Assembly (NCBI GenBank): GCA_012513605.1 | Contig: JAAZBV010000039.1 | Coordinates: 1 to 64,000, forward strand | Origin: Desulfatiglans sp. | GTDB lineage: Bacteria; Desulfobacterota; DSM-4660; Desulfatiglandales; HGW-15 | DNA: 64,000 nucleotides | Reading direction: 5' to 3' | Shown here: in pieces, positions 34,146 through 44,784 of the stretch | How the letters are laid out: each line of letters begins with the position of its first letter | Position numbering within the stretch: the first letter of the stretch is position 1 | Made by a program: the position numbers and the translations under genes | The notes under the pieces: generated by a model | Databases searched by the model: none | Seen by the model: the letters and a program-made list of their open reading frames with translations, nothing else | What the model was told of the DNA's origin: nothing

Positions 34146-35417
34146 ATGCATGTACAGGTCTGGCAGTATCTTGCTGACCCTGCCAATCAAAAATTCCTGC
34201 TCTATCTTCTTGCAGCCCTTGTTATCGGTTTTCTTGCAGGGAGATACCTGAAGAGAGGAACGAGCCGCAAAGGAGGGGCCTTTTTTGACAAGGGGGACAG
34301 CGCCCTTTTCAAGGGCATACAGTACCTGCTTTCAGATGACCCGGATCATGCAATAGAGGAGTTCACAAAGTCGGTCCAGATCAATTCGGATACGATCGAG
34401 ACATATGCCGCCCTCGGTAATTTATACAGATCAAAGGGGGCCATTGACAGGGCCATACATATCCGCAGAAGCATAATACTCCGGCCAAACATAGATGAAG
34501 AGACAAAGGTGAGGGCGCTCTTTGACCTTGGCGTTGACTATAAAAGGGGCGGTTTTCTTGACCGCAGCCTCGAGACATTCCTCAATGTAATCAAAAAAAG
34601 GCCATCTGACATTGCTACCCTTGAGGAGCTTGAAAAGATATACGAGGAGGTAAAGGATTGGGAAAACGCCTTTGAGACACGCCGGAAGATCGCAAAGCTT
34701 TCAAAAACAGATTGCAGCAGCATCCTAGCGCATCACAGGGCAGAGGCAGGTAAGGCGCTCTTTGAACAGGGTGATGCAACCAGGGCAAAGGCATTTCTCA
34801 AAAAGGCTATCTCCATAAACAGGCAGTGCATTGACGCATACCTTCACCTGGGCGATATCTGTTTTTCAACAGGGGATACCAAAGAGGCAATGGCAACCTG
34901 GAAAAAGATAGTCGGCATATCACCCCACTTTACCTTTCTCGCATATCAGAGGCTTGAGCAGGTATATAACAGATCACATGACATAAAGCAGATAGAAGCC
35001 TTTCTCAAAGACTGCGCAAAGTACAACACAGATGCATTAACCCACCTTGCCCTTGCCCGTCATATGTACCGGGAGAAAAAACATGAAGAGGCCGTTATAG
35101 AACTTAAAAAGGCGCTTGATTATTATCCCCGCTTCTGGGAGGCAAGGCGTCTCATGGGAGAGATCCTGCTTGAGACAGGCAACTCCGGGGATGCCCTTAA
35201 TGCCTATAATGACCTCCTGATGCATCTTAATGTGCCATACCTTGAGTTCCAGTGCGCTAACTGTGGGTTTAAGCCTGCAACCCTTAAATGGCAATGCCCC
35301 CAGTGCAAAAAATGGGATACCATTACAGTTACAGATACCGGGTTTAAGAATATAAATGGCCTTCCAAGCCCTGAACTGCTCCTTGCAGAATCCTATGACC
35401 GTGGCGGTGCAGAGTAA
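34146..35417 (+). CDS. lapB: LapB-like TPR protein
   Basis: 423 aa. One N-terminal membrane anchor (residues 17-36), cytoplasmic TPR array (about 55-370), and a C-terminal rubredoxin-type metal knuckle with two Cys pairs (QCANCGF, WQCPQCKKW). This is the LapB/YciM architecture; LapB couples LpxC proteolysis to LPS need. The last base of its stop overlaps the mutS start (TAATG). Confidence 0.87.
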   Translation: MHVQVWQYLADPANQKFLLYLLAALVIGFLAGRYLKRGTSRKGGAFFDKGDSALFKGIQYLLSDDPDHAIEEFTKSVQINSDTIETYAALGNLYRSKGAIDRAIHIRRSIILRPNIDEETKVRALFDLGVDYKRGGFLDRSLETFLNVIKKRPSDIATLEELEKIYEEVKDWENAFETRRKIAKLSKTDCSSILAHHRAEAGKALFEQGDATRAKAFLKKAISINRQCIDAYLHLGDICFSTGDTKEAMATWKKIVGISPHFTFLAYQRLEQVYNRSHDIKQIEAFLKDCAKYNTDALTHLALARHMYREKKHEEAVIELKKALDYYPRFWEARRLMGEILLETGNSGDALNAYNDLLMHLNVPYLEFQCANCGFKPATLKWQCPQCKKWDTITVTDTGFKNINGLPSPELLLAESYDRGGAE

Positions 35418-38026
35418 TGAATGAAATGACCCCCATGCTCAGGCAGTTCATTGATACCAAGAGCGCCTATCCTGATTGTATAATCTTTTTCAGGATGGGT
35501 GACTTTTACGAGATGTTTTTTGAGGATGCCGAAAAGGCATCAAAGATATTAGGCATTACCCTCACATCAAGGGGCTCCTTTAATGGGAACAGGGTGCCCA
35601 TGTGCGGGGTTCCGCACCATTCATCAAGATCATACATGGCCAAACTCATAGAGAACGGCTGCAAGGTTGCTGTTTGCGAGCAGGTTGAAGACCCTAAGCT
35701 CGCCAAAGGCATAGTAAAAAGAGATGTGGTAAGGGTGATAACCCCCGGTTCAGTGGTGGCTGAACTTGATATTGAGGGGGGCCGCAACCTTTACATGGCT
35801 GCTGTCTCATCCGGTGAGAGCATGTACGGCCTTGCCCATGTTGATCTCTCTACCGGTGATTTCAGGGTCACAGAGGTGAAGGAGCCACGCGAGCTGTTTG
35901 ATGAGCTTGGCAGGATAGACCCGGCAGAGGTTCTTATTTATGATACTGACCCGCTAAAGGAAAACCGGGAGCTTTCAAGATACAGGATAGAGCTCTTAAA
36001 GGGGCCGGATTATGATAGAAACCGATCCGAGCAGATACTCAGGGATCAACTGGGGGTAAAATCACTTGCAGGTTTCGGCTGTGAGGGGATGAAAGAGGGG
36101 ATATCAGCGGCAGGGGCCATTGCACAGTATCTGCGCGAGACCCAGAAGGGTGACCCTGATCATATCAAGGAGATATCCTCCTACCACCTTGGTGATTACA
36201 TGTTCCTTGATGAATCAACCACCCTGAGCCTTGAACTCTTTGAGACAATGAGAAGGCGCTCATCAAGGGGGTCACTATTCAGGGTTATTGACAAGACAAT
36301 TACGCCGATGGGGGCAAGGCTCCTCAAGAGATGGATCGGATACCCGCTTGTCGACATCACACGCATAAAGCAGAGGCTATCTGCTGTATCAAACCTTAGT
36401 GACGACAGGATATTCAGGGAGGATATAAGGGAAAACCTTGAAGGTATATATGACCTTGAAAGGCTGAACGGCAAGGTATCACTTGGCAGGGCAAACGCCC
36501 GCGATCTTTTAGCATTAAAGGCATCTATCCTGAAGCTCCCATCAATAAAGGAGAGGCTAAAGGGGGCAATAAGCGATCTGTTGTCTGATATTGCGGAAGG
36601 GCTTGATACACTGGATGATATCGCACAGATCATAGAAACCGCCATATCTGATGACCCGCCTGTGTCATTGAGGGAGGGGGGGCTTATCAGGGAGGGCTAC
36701 AACCCTGAGCTTGATGAGCTGATATCTATTACCAGGCACGGTAAAAAATGGATCAGTGAGCTTGAAAGAAAAGAGCAGGAGAGGACAGGCATCCCAAAGC
36801 TCAAGATAGGATTCAACAAGGTATTCGGATATTTCATAGAGATAACAAAATCCAATATCCACCTTGTCCCTCCTGATTATATCAGGAAGCAGACGCTTGT
36901 TAACTGTGAAAGATACATCACCGAATCACTCAAGGAGTACGAGGAGAAGGTGCTGGGGGCTGAAGAGAGGCGCATTGAGCTTGAATTCAGCCTGTTTGAA
37001 AAGATAAGGGGACAGATCGCCCTTGAAAACCACCGCATCAAGGAGACTGCATCAGGGATCGGCGAGATAGATGTGCTGGCCGGTCTTGCTGAGGTCTCAG
37101 AGCTGAATAACTATGTTTGCCCGGAGATAAATGAAGAGGGGGCGATCAATATCATTGATGGAAGGCACCCTGTTATAGAGCAGACCGTGAAGGAGGAGGA
37201 TTTTGTCCCCAATGATATCTACCTGAATGATACAGACCAGCAGATCATGATCATTACCGGCCCCAACATGGCAGGCAAGTCCACTATACTGAGGCAGACT
37301 GCCCTCACAGTGCTTATGGCCCAGATGGGCTGTTTTGTGCCTGCATCAAAGGCAGTGATAGGCATTGTTGACAGGATATTCACTAGGATTGGGGCGTCAG
37401 ATGACCTTACAAGGGGTCAGAGTACATTCATGGTTGAGATGGATGAGACAGCCAATATACTCAGGCACGCAACACCAAAAAGCCTTGTCATACTTGATGA
37501 AATAGGGCGGGGTACAAGCACCTATGACGGCCTCTCAATAGCCTGGGCGGTTGCAGAGGCGCTCCATGACCTTGATAACAAAGGCGTAAGGACGATCTTT
37601 GCAACCCATTATCATGAACTCACAGAGCTCCTTGCCGCAAAACCAAGGGTTAAAAATTTCAATATAGCGGTCAGGGAATGGAAGGATAAAATCATCTTTT
37701 TAAGAAAGATGGTGCCGGGCAGCACGAGCCGGAGCTATGGGATACAGGTGGCAAGGATAGCAGGCATACCGGAAAGGGTTATTGACCGGGCAAAGGAGAT
37801 ACTTAATAACCTTGAAAATGAAGGCCATGATGACCTTGGAAGGCCAAAGATCGCACGGTCAGATACAAAACCCGGTAAAAACCAGAGTGTGCAGCTCTCC
37901 CTTTTCGGGAATAATGAGTCAAGGGTCATAAGGCTGATAAAGGATCTGGATATCTCAGGGATAACCCCCATTGAGGCGCTCATAGAACTGGATAGGCTGA
38001 AGAAGTATGTGGATGGTTTAAGATGA
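35417..38026 (+). CDS. mutS: DNA mismatch repair ATPase
   Basis: 869 aa, full-length MutS. The N-terminal mismatch-reading motif is FFRMGDFYEMF. The ATPase carries Walker A GPNMAGKST, Walker B LVILDEIGRGTST and the ST(F/Y)M segment QSTFMVEM. A C-terminal dimer/tetramer tail follows. Binds mismatches and recruits MutL. mutL is not in the window. Overlaps lapB by one base and the amidase by four, so these genes are co-transcribed. Confidence 0.96.
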   Translation: MNEMTPMLRQFIDTKSAYPDCIIFFRMGDFYEMFFEDAEKASKILGITLTSRGSFNGNRVPMCGVPHHSSRSYMAKLIENGCKVAVCEQVEDPKLAKGIVKRDVVRVITPGSVVAELDIEGGRNLYMAAVSSGESMYGLAHVDLSTGDFRVTEVKEPRELFDELGRIDPAEVLIYDTDPLKENRELSRYRIELLKGPDYDRNRSEQILRDQLGVKSLAGFGCEGMKEGISAAGAIAQYLRETQKGDPDHIKEISSYHLGDYMFLDESTTLSLELFETMRRRSSRGSLFRVIDKTITPMGARLLKRWIGYPLVDITRIKQRLSAVSNLSDDRIFREDIRENLEGIYDLERLNGKVSLGRANARDLLALKASILKLPSIKERLKGAISDLLSDIAEGLDTLDDIAQIIETAISDDPPVSLREGGLIREGYNPELDELISITRHGKKWISELERKEQERTGIPKLKIGFNKVFGYFIEITKSNIHLVPPDYIRKQTLVNCERYITESLKEYEEKVLGAEERRIELEFSLFEKIRGQIALENHRIKETASGIGEIDVLAGLAEVSELNNYVCPEINEEGAINIIDGRHPVIEQTVKEEDFVPNDIYLNDTDQQIMIITGPNMAGKSTILRQTALTVLMAQMGCFVPASKAVIGIVDRIFTRIGASDDLTRGQSTFMVEMDETANILRHATPKSLVILDEIGRGTSTYDGLSIAWAVAEALHDLDNKGVRTIFATHYHELTELLAAKPRVKNFNIAVREWKDKIIFLRKMVPGSTSRSYGIQVARIAGIPERVIDRAKEILNNLENEGHDDLGRPKIARSDTKPGKNQSVQLSLFGNNESRVIRLIKDLDISGITPIEALIELDRLKKYVDGLR

Positions 38027-39759
38027 TAATTACAGCAAATAAAAGATATTTTTTAACATTATTCCTCAACCTCGTGTTACTTTTCGCAGTCTTTGCAGGG
38101 AATAGTTCAGAAGCGGCTCCATCAGCTGGAAGTTTACTTAAAAGCGCTGATACCTGCAGGGAATCTCTATATCAGTCATCAAAGCGCATGAATTACAGGC
38201 ATAACTGGGATGCCTGTATCGAGGCATATAAAAAGATATATACCGGTTACCCCAAAACTGATCAGGCTGCATGGGCGCTCTTCCATTCTGCAGGGATGTA
38301 CATAAGGCTGAACAGAATATCCAGCCTTGAAAAGGATCTGGATGAAGCCCTTTTACTGTATGAAAGGATCATAAAGGATTTCCCTGACCACAGGCTCGCT
38401 GATGATGCCCAGTATAAAAGGGGGGAGATATACTTCACTAATAAACAGGATATGACCCAGGCCTATATGGAGTTTCTAAAGGTGGAGATCAAGTTCCCCA
38501 ACGGGGATATGAGGACTGCTGCAAAGGGCATGCTGGAAAAACTCTCAGCCCTCCTTGGTGAAAAACAGGAAAAGGCAGCAGAAAAACCCGACACATCAAC
38601 CGGTACGTCAGAAACAGGCATTACAACAGTAAAGAATATACGCCACTGGTCAACCCCCACCTATACAAGGGTGGTAATTGATATTGATAAACCGGTGGAC
38701 TACAGCGATCATCTCCTGAAAAAAGACCCTGACCTTGATAAACCCAGAAGGCTCTATCTTGATATCAAGAATTCACGGGTAGGGAAAGATATAGAGACCA
38801 CCATACCAATAAAGGACGGCCTTTTAAAGACAGCCAGGGCAGGTCAGTATACACCTGATACAGTAAGGGTTGTCCTGGACATAGAAAGCATAAGCGGTTA
38901 CAAGACCTTCAGGCTCCATGACCCCTTCAGGATAGTTATAGATGTGCAGGGAAATAACAAGGTTGCTGCAGGCGGGGAAAAGAGGCCACAGAAAAGGCCG
39001 GTGGAAAAGGGGATTAAAAAACCTGAAAAGCCTGATGATTCAGTATCCCTTGCGAGGCAGCTCGGCCTGAGTGTAAAAAGGATAGTCATTGACCCCGGTC
39101 ACGGGGGTAAGGACCCGGGATGCTATATAGATGGAGGGATAAAGGAAAAGGATATAGTCCTTGATATGGCAAAAAGGCTTAAGGCCAGGCTGGAAAAAAG
39201 GCTTAACTGTGAGGTGCTGCTCACAAGAACCACTGATATCTTTATACCCCTTGATGAAAGGACCGCCTTTGCCAACATAAAAAAGGCTGATCTGTTTATC
39301 TCACTTCATGTCAATGCCCATAAAGATAGCGCTATACATGGAATTGAGACATACTTCCTGAACATGGCTACAGATAAACAGGCTGTACTGGTTGCAGCAA
39401 GGGAAAACGCCACATCGGAAAAAAATATAAGCGATCTTCAGTCAATACTTAATGACCTTATGCTCAATACTAAAATAAGTGAGTCAAGCAGGCTTGCACA
39501 CTCTGTACAGAATGGAGTAATGGGGGATTTAAAGAAAAAATACCAGGTAAACAAGAGCCTGGGGGTAAAACAGGCGCCATTTTATGTGCTTATAGGAGCG
39601 GAGATGCCATCCATACTTATTGAAACGGGCTTTCTTACGAACAGCACAGAAAGGAAAAAACTCATAACCGATAATTATAAGGATGTGATTTCAGAGGGCA
39701 TATCAAAAGGCATAGAAGATTATATCAAAAGCATAGATATGGCATATTCAGGGAGATAG
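38023..39759 (+). CDS. amiC: AMIN-domain N-acetylmuramoyl-L-alanine amidase
   Basis: 578 aa. Signal peptide (to about residue 31), TPR-like helical segment (about 40-180), AMIN domain (about 205-310, RVVIDIDKPVDYS, FRIVIDVQG) for localisation to the septum or wall, then an Amidase_3 catalytic domain (from about 355) with VIDPGHGGKDPG, ISLHVNAH and a final ILIETGFLTN carrying the zinc and catalytic residues. Cleaves peptide from glycan in peptidoglycan at division. The gene symbol reflects the class, not proven orthology. Confidence 0.9.
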   Translation: MIITANKRYFLTLFLNLVLLFAVFAGNSSEAAPSAGSLLKSADTCRESLYQSSKRMNYRHNWDACIEAYKKIYTGYPKTDQAAWALFHSAGMYIRLNRISSLEKDLDEALLLYERIIKDFPDHRLADDAQYKRGEIYFTNKQDMTQAYMEFLKVEIKFPNGDMRTAAKGMLEKLSALLGEKQEKAAEKPDTSTGTSETGITTVKNIRHWSTPTYTRVVIDIDKPVDYSDHLLKKDPDLDKPRRLYLDIKNSRVGKDIETTIPIKDGLLKTARAGQYTPDTVRVVLDIESISGYKTFRLHDPFRIVIDVQGNNKVAAGGEKRPQKRPVEKGIKKPEKPDDSVSLARQLGLSVKRIVIDPGHGGKDPGCYIDGGIKEKDIVLDMAKRLKARLEKRLNCEVLLTRTTDIFIPLDERTAFANIKKADLFISLHVNAHKDSAIHGIETYFLNMATDKQAVLVAARENATSEKNISDLQSILNDLMLNTKISESSRLAHSVQNGVMGDLKKKYQVNKSLGVKQAPFYVLIGAEMPSILIETGFLTNSTERKKLITDNYKDVISEGISKGIEDYIKSIDMAYSGR

Positions 39760-39774
39760 CGCTGCCTGGTCTCT

Positions 39775-40155
39775 TTACCCAAGCGCATCTTCCACTGCTG
39801 AAAGAATATCTTCACGGTTAAAGGGCTTTATAAATACCCTGTCAACACCAAGACCTTTGGCCATGCGCAGATACTGGTCAGGGGAGTTTTTCCCCCCGCC
39901 GGACATGGCAAATATCTTTACATCGGGGAATTCACTTTTAAGCTCCACGATGGTGCCAAGCCCCTCTTTGTCAGGCATTATTATGTCTGTAATGATGAGG
40001 TCAGCCTGTTTTTCTCTGTGCGCCCTGATAGCCTTTTCACCATTTTCAGCCTCTCTTACAGAATAGCCCTCTTTTTCAAGCATACGCCTCAGGGCAAGAC
40101 GCATCTGTTCTTCGTCATCTACTATCAGGATATCTTTTATTGTTTCTGACATCAT
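39775..40155 (-). CDS. stand-alone response regulator receiver
   Basis: 126 aa, a single receiver domain. All active-site residues are present: IVDDEEQ, phospho-acceptor Asp in DLIITDIIMPDKEG, the Ser in AMSGGG, and KPF. No output domain. A single-domain regulator probably acting by protein contact or in phosphorelay. It stands alone, convergent with the amidase. Confidence 0.88.
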   Translation of the reverse strand: MMSETIKDILIVDDEEQMRLALRRMLEKEGYSVREAENGEKAIRAHREKQADLIITDIIMPDKEGLGTIVELKSEFPDVKIFAMSGGGKNSPDQYLRMAKGLGVDRVFIKPFNREDILSAVEDALG

Positions 40156-40260
40156 TAATTTCCTGTAACTGCTCAGGTTTATAAATATTGCTTTCTTGGT
40201 TGTAGAAGCAAGTGGATATTATGCCAGGAAGGCATTTCAAATTACAGGCAAAAGATTTGG

Positions 40261-40551
40261 TCAGCCACTGATTGTTATCTTCAGCTTTTCCATATCTTCA
40301 CGTGTAAATACCTTTCCGCAGCCAGGGCATTTCTTCTGTGAAATGCTTATATGGCCGCATGATGGGCACGGAATAAGCACCTCCTGTATGGTATTTTTGT
40401 TCTGTTCCCCGGGCTCTTTGGGTTCAAGTGTTAAAGGAAATTTATGTTTGCATTTCGGGCATGTTACAGTTATTCCCTTATCTGAAGATGCTGGGATCTT
40501 GTCTGTATCCAGGCTGTATTTTGTTTTACACTCGGGACAATGTACTTTCAT
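40261..40551 (-). CDS. MJ0042-type zinc-ribbon protein
   Basis: 96 aa with three Cys pairs: MKVHCPECKTKYSLDTDKI (MJ0042 finger), VTCPKCKHKF and CPSCGHISISQKKCPGCG. Such ribbons head many deltaproteobacterial proteins; here almost nothing else is present. Role unknown. It lies between the receiver gene and the secretion operon, same strand, about 100 bp from each. Confidence 0.75.
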   Translation of the reverse strand: MKVHCPECKTKYSLDTDKIPASSDKGITVTCPKCKHKFPLTLEPKEPGEQNKNTIQEVLIPCPSCGHISISQKKCPGCGKVFTREDMEKLKITISG

Positions 40552-40657
40552 GATAATACACCCATATTGATCATTGACTTAATTGTTGAACCGTCCATAA
40601 ACTGGCGAAAACATAGCATTTATTATTAATAAATACAAGTTTTAAAAAAATACTTAT

Positions 40658-42346
40658 CTACTGGTAGGTAACCCTGAACACCTCCTCTATGGTGGTAATG
40701 CCATTAAGCACCTTCTGTGCCCCGTTCTGCCGCAGGGTAACCATCCCGTTCTCAACCGCCTTCTGTGTTATTGCATTTGAATCAGAGGTCTTAAGTATGA
40801 GGTTCTGTATTGACTCATTCACTATCAGGAGTTCAAATATCCCTGTCCTGCCTGAATAGCCGGTATTCAGACATGCGGGGCACCCCCTGCCCCTGTATAT
40901 GTTTCTTCCTTCAAGCATCTGAGGGGTTATGCCTACCTTTGAAAGGGATTGTTCATCCGGGTTATATGCCTCTTTGCATGCAGGGCAGATTACACGGACA
41001 AGCCTCTGGGCAAGTATAGCTATAACCGATGATGTTATCAAAAATGGCTCTATGCCCATATCTATAAGTCTTGTAACCGCACTGGCAGCATCATTTGTAT
41101 GAAGGGTAGAAAAAACCAGGTGGCCGGTAAGCGCAGACTGTATGGCTATCTCTGCTGTCTCAAGGTCCCTTATCTCTCCTACCAGGATGACATCAGGGTC
41201 CTGCCTTACTATGGAACGTAAGCCCCGTGCAAAGGTGAGGTCTATCTTGGGGTTTACCTGTATCTGGCCCACCCCTTCAAGCTGGTATTCTATAGGGTCT
41301 TCAATGGTTATGATATTTTTATCCGTATTATTTATCTGAGATAGCGCTGCGTAGAGAGTGGTTGTCTTTCCGCTCCCGGTTGGCCCTGTTACAAGAAAGA
41401 TCCCGTGTGCGGCATTGATGAGTTCATTGAATTCACCGAGCCTTTCATTCGGCATACCCAGCTCAGTTACACTGATAAAAATCTTTGTCTTATCCAGCAG
41501 CCTTAAAACCACCCTCTCACCATAGGCAGTAGGTATGGTTGAGACCCTTATATCTATGTTTTTATCGCCTATCCTTATCTCGATACGGCCGTCCTGGGGA
41601 AGCCTCTTTTCAGCTATGTTCATATCTGCCATAACCTTGATGCGGGATATGAGGGCCGCCTGTATCTGCTTCTGGGGGGAGATCATGTCATAAAGTATGC
41701 CATCAAGCCTGTACCTGATCTTGAGCCCTTTCTGGGTGGGCTCTATATGGATATCGCTTGCCTTGTCCTTTACCGCCTGTGAGAGCATAACATTTACAAG
41801 CTTAATAATGGGGGCATCGCTTGTGTCATCAAGCAGGTCGCCTGCCTCCTGTATAGCAGAGATCATGGAGCCCCCGCTTTCATCATGCATGTCCTGCAGC
41901 ACCTGCTCTGCGGAGTCCTGGCTGCTGTCATATATGAAATTTATTGAAGAGATTATCTCAGACTTCGGGGCAAGCACAATCTCTGCATCCTTTAAGCCCA
42001 GCTGGAGCCTCAGGTCATCCAGGGGCTGGAAGTCTACAGGGTTGTTTATGGCTATCTTTTTAGAGTCCCTGCCAATAAGTGGTATCATGCAGTACTTTTT
42101 AAGGTACTGTATTGGCACCTTTTCTGTGAATTCTGTATTAAGTTCATTTACAGAAATGGCAGTATGATAATCCATGTTGTACTGTATGCCAAGGGCCTTG
42201 AGAAGGCCCGGCTCAGACAGATATTTTTTCCTGACAAGTATTTCACCGATCAGGCCGCCCTTTTCCTCCTGGATCCTCATGCCTTCATCCAGTTGTCCCT
42301 GTGTAATCAAATTTAGTTCAAGAAGTATCTGTCCGAGGGATTTCAT
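40658..42346 (-). CDS. gspE: type II secretion ATPase
   Basis: 562 aa. N-terminal MshEN-type domain (residues 1-130), then the GspE ATPase with Walker A GPTGSGKTTT, Asp box, Walker B LVGEIRD and a His box, and a zinc motif with two Cys pairs (VICPACKEAY, GRGCPACL). Drives pseudopilus assembly at the inner membrane. Last gene of the operon, one base after the gspD stop (TGATATG). Confidence 0.95.
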   Translation of the reverse strand: MKSLGQILLELNLITQGQLDEGMRIQEEKGGLIGEILVRKKYLSEPGLLKALGIQYNMDYHTAISVNELNTEFTEKVPIQYLKKYCMIPLIGRDSKKIAINNPVDFQPLDDLRLQLGLKDAEIVLAPKSEIISSINFIYDSSQDSAEQVLQDMHDESGGSMISAIQEAGDLLDDTSDAPIIKLVNVMLSQAVKDKASDIHIEPTQKGLKIRYRLDGILYDMISPQKQIQAALISRIKVMADMNIAEKRLPQDGRIEIRIGDKNIDIRVSTIPTAYGERVVLRLLDKTKIFISVTELGMPNERLGEFNELINAAHGIFLVTGPTGSGKTTTLYAALSQINNTDKNIITIEDPIEYQLEGVGQIQVNPKIDLTFARGLRSIVRQDPDVILVGEIRDLETAEIAIQSALTGHLVFSTLHTNDAASAVTRLIDMGIEPFLITSSVIAILAQRLVRVICPACKEAYNPDEQSLSKVGITPQMLEGRNIYRGRGCPACLNTGYSGRTGIFELLIVNESIQNLILKTSDSNAITQKAVENGMVTLRQNGAQKVLNGITTIEEVFRVTYQ

Positions 42347-42347
42347 A

Positions 42348-44732
42348 TCATTTATTCTTCTTTAATGATTTCAGGTTTTCTGCTGCTATGTCAGTAAGCC
42401 TTTTACCTGCCTTTAAGGGATCAGTAGATGCATCCGCCACATCCTTTGGCGCCATTGCTATAAGCCTTTCATACATCTCAATCGCCTTTTCGCTGTTGCC
42501 CTGCACCTGGTTAATATAGCCGATATTCAGGATTGCATAGGGGTTATCCGGGTTTTCGAGAAGGGCCTTTTCATAATATTTCATGGCCTTGTCATACTCC
42601 TTGAGTTCAAGATATTTATAACCCATACCCGCGAGCCTCATATCTTCAGAGAGCTTGCCATCATTATTCATTCGGATGACGCCCTCCTTTATGGAGTTGA
42701 TATGTTCCTTTTTTTCCTCGTATAATTCTGTTGCCTCTTCGGGGTTTGTCTGAATTCGGGGGGTCAGGAAAATATACAGATTCTTTTTATCAAGGGAGGT
42801 GGTTTTTGACCTGAAGAGATAGCCCAGAATCGGAACCCGGCTTAATAACGGCACCCTGTAATTTGTCCGGTTGTCTTTAGAATCTATAAGGCCGCCGATT
42901 ACCACAGTCTGACCATCCTTTATCCTTACCACGGTGTTGGCTATCCTGGCAAAGGTTGTGGGCTGACCTGCCTCATCGACACTCAACACCTGGCTTACCT
43001 CCTGTTCGATCTTGAGTCTGACAAACCTTTCCTGGTTAATCTGGGGTGTGATCTTTAATTTTACACCAACCTTTTTAAAGTCGTAATTGCTGTAGCCTGT
43101 TGTGCCTGTTGAGGTATTTTCATCCCTTCTTGATATAAAGGGGACCTCATCTGTCACCTCCAGGTTGGCCTCTTCATTATCCAGGGTCATTATCTGTGGC
43201 CTTGAGTGTATCTGAACGTCAGAGTCATTGGCATATGCCCTGAAAACAGCCCCTATATCGGCAAAATCTATCCCACCAATACTGATGGTATTACCCAGAA
43301 CCCCGTATGTAAGGCCAGTGGGCAGACTCACCCTTCCGCTTGAATCAATGTTAGGGAAATTATTTACCCCGGGGTTGGATGCGCTGTATACCGATGCATT
43401 GTCACCCACCTCTCCAACCTGCCACTGCACACCTATCTCAAGCTTGTTACTCATGCTCACTTCCATGATCAACGCCTCTATGTATACCATGCTTCTGGGC
43501 CTGTCCAGTTCATGGATCACATTTTCAAGGATCATGTAATCGGCCTTTTCCGCGGTTATGATCAGCGAATTTGTTGCCTTGTCTGCAACAATCTTGATAT
43601 TCTTTGAAAGCACCGGGGCTGTGCCCCTCTGTTCGCCCTGCTGAGGGGTATCCTTGGGAATGGCCATCAGGGTCTTTGACATATCTTCAGCATTCGCATT
43701 CTGAAGAGAGTACACATGTATACCGCCGTCACCCCTTGGTATCTCTTTATCAAGCAGGTCAATCAGCCCTCTTACCTTGAGGGTATCAACCTCTGAGGCA
43801 AGTATTATAACCGAATTTGTCCTTTCATCCGGCACAGCTGTTATCTGGGAGGCAGCGACTGCTGTTGCAGCCCTTTTAGCAGTGCCGATATTTGATCTGA
43901 AAACTGTCCCTATGCTTGTTGCCATTGCCTGAGCGGATGCGTTTTTAAGCGGGATAACTGTGACCACCTCTCCTGTACCCGGCACATCCAGCACCTCAAT
44001 TATCTTCATGAGGCGCGATATGTTTGACTTGGTTTCGGTCAGGATAAGCATGCCTGTAGGATCATAAGAGACCATTACGCTGCCCTTTGAAATAAGGGAT
44101 TTGAATACCACTTCAAGATCTTTCGGGTTTGCATATTTAAGCGGGATTATCTGAGTAACCAGTCTATCTTCAGGCCTCATCTTTTCATCACCAACGAGTG
44201 TCTCGATATTTTTTGATTTTGCCTCGGCTACAGAGATTATCTTTGTTACACTTCCTGATGCCACAGTAGTGAAGCCATGAACCTCCAGCACCGATTCAAA
44301 TACCCTGTAAGCCTCAGCAACAGATATCTTGGATGGTGAAATGATGGTGACCTTTCCCTTGACATTGGGGTCAACCAGGAAATTCTTCTGTGTAAGCTCG
44401 CTTATAAATTTTATCAGAAGGTTTATATCCACATTGTCAAAATCAATGGAGATCAGGCGGGAGTCTTCTTCTTTTACACGTGCTGAGCTTCTATCCGGCA
44501 CTGCAGCCTTTCTTTCTCGGGCAGCAGGCGTTACGCTCTGTTCTGAAGCGGGAATGGCAGGGGGAAAAAAATCTTCATTAATTTCAGGAGGCTGATCTGA
44601 TGCGGCCTCTTCACCGGTTGATGAGGTTATCTCATCCCCTTCACTCGTACGCGCACTGTACACAGTGCCTGCTGTAAAAATAGAGACCATCAAAAAAAGA
44701 GCGCCGATTTTTAAGAAATTTTTAACGTGCAT
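42348..44732 (-). CDS. gspD: type II secretion secretin with TPR tail
   Basis: 794 aa. Signal peptide, then an N0 domain (ISIDFDNVDINLLIKFISE), N1-N3 repeats, and the secretin core with VPLLSRVPILGYLFRSK. The mature outer-membrane channel for folded exoproteins. After the secretin core it carries about 110 extra residues forming TPR repeats (YKYLELKEYDKAMKYYEKALLENPDNP), where other secretins usually have a short pilotin-binding S domain. The TPR tail may replace the pilotin or bind the TPR protein encoded next to it. Confidence 0.93.
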   Translation of the reverse strand: MHVKNFLKIGALFLMVSIFTAGTVYSARTSEGDEITSSTGEEAASDQPPEINEDFFPPAIPASEQSVTPAARERKAAVPDRSSARVKEEDSRLISIDFDNVDINLLIKFISELTQKNFLVDPNVKGKVTIISPSKISVAEAYRVFESVLEVHGFTTVASGSVTKIISVAEAKSKNIETLVGDEKMRPEDRLVTQIIPLKYANPKDLEVVFKSLISKGSVMVSYDPTGMLILTETKSNISRLMKIIEVLDVPGTGEVVTVIPLKNASAQAMATSIGTVFRSNIGTAKRAATAVAASQITAVPDERTNSVIILASEVDTLKVRGLIDLLDKEIPRGDGGIHVYSLQNANAEDMSKTLMAIPKDTPQQGEQRGTAPVLSKNIKIVADKATNSLIITAEKADYMILENVIHELDRPRSMVYIEALIMEVSMSNKLEIGVQWQVGEVGDNASVYSASNPGVNNFPNIDSSGRVSLPTGLTYGVLGNTISIGGIDFADIGAVFRAYANDSDVQIHSRPQIMTLDNEEANLEVTDEVPFISRRDENTSTGTTGYSNYDFKKVGVKLKITPQINQERFVRLKIEQEVSQVLSVDEAGQPTTFARIANTVVRIKDGQTVVIGGLIDSKDNRTNYRVPLLSRVPILGYLFRSKTTSLDKKNLYIFLTPRIQTNPEEATELYEEKKEHINSIKEGVIRMNNDGKLSEDMRLAGMGYKYLELKEYDKAMKYYEKALLENPDNPYAILNIGYINQVQGNSEKAIEMYERLIAMAPKDVADASTDPLKAGKRLTDIAAENLKSLKKNK

Positions 44733-44784
44733 GATTAACCCTTCTGTTTTATGGAATTTGGACCTTTTACCATATATTTACTTA

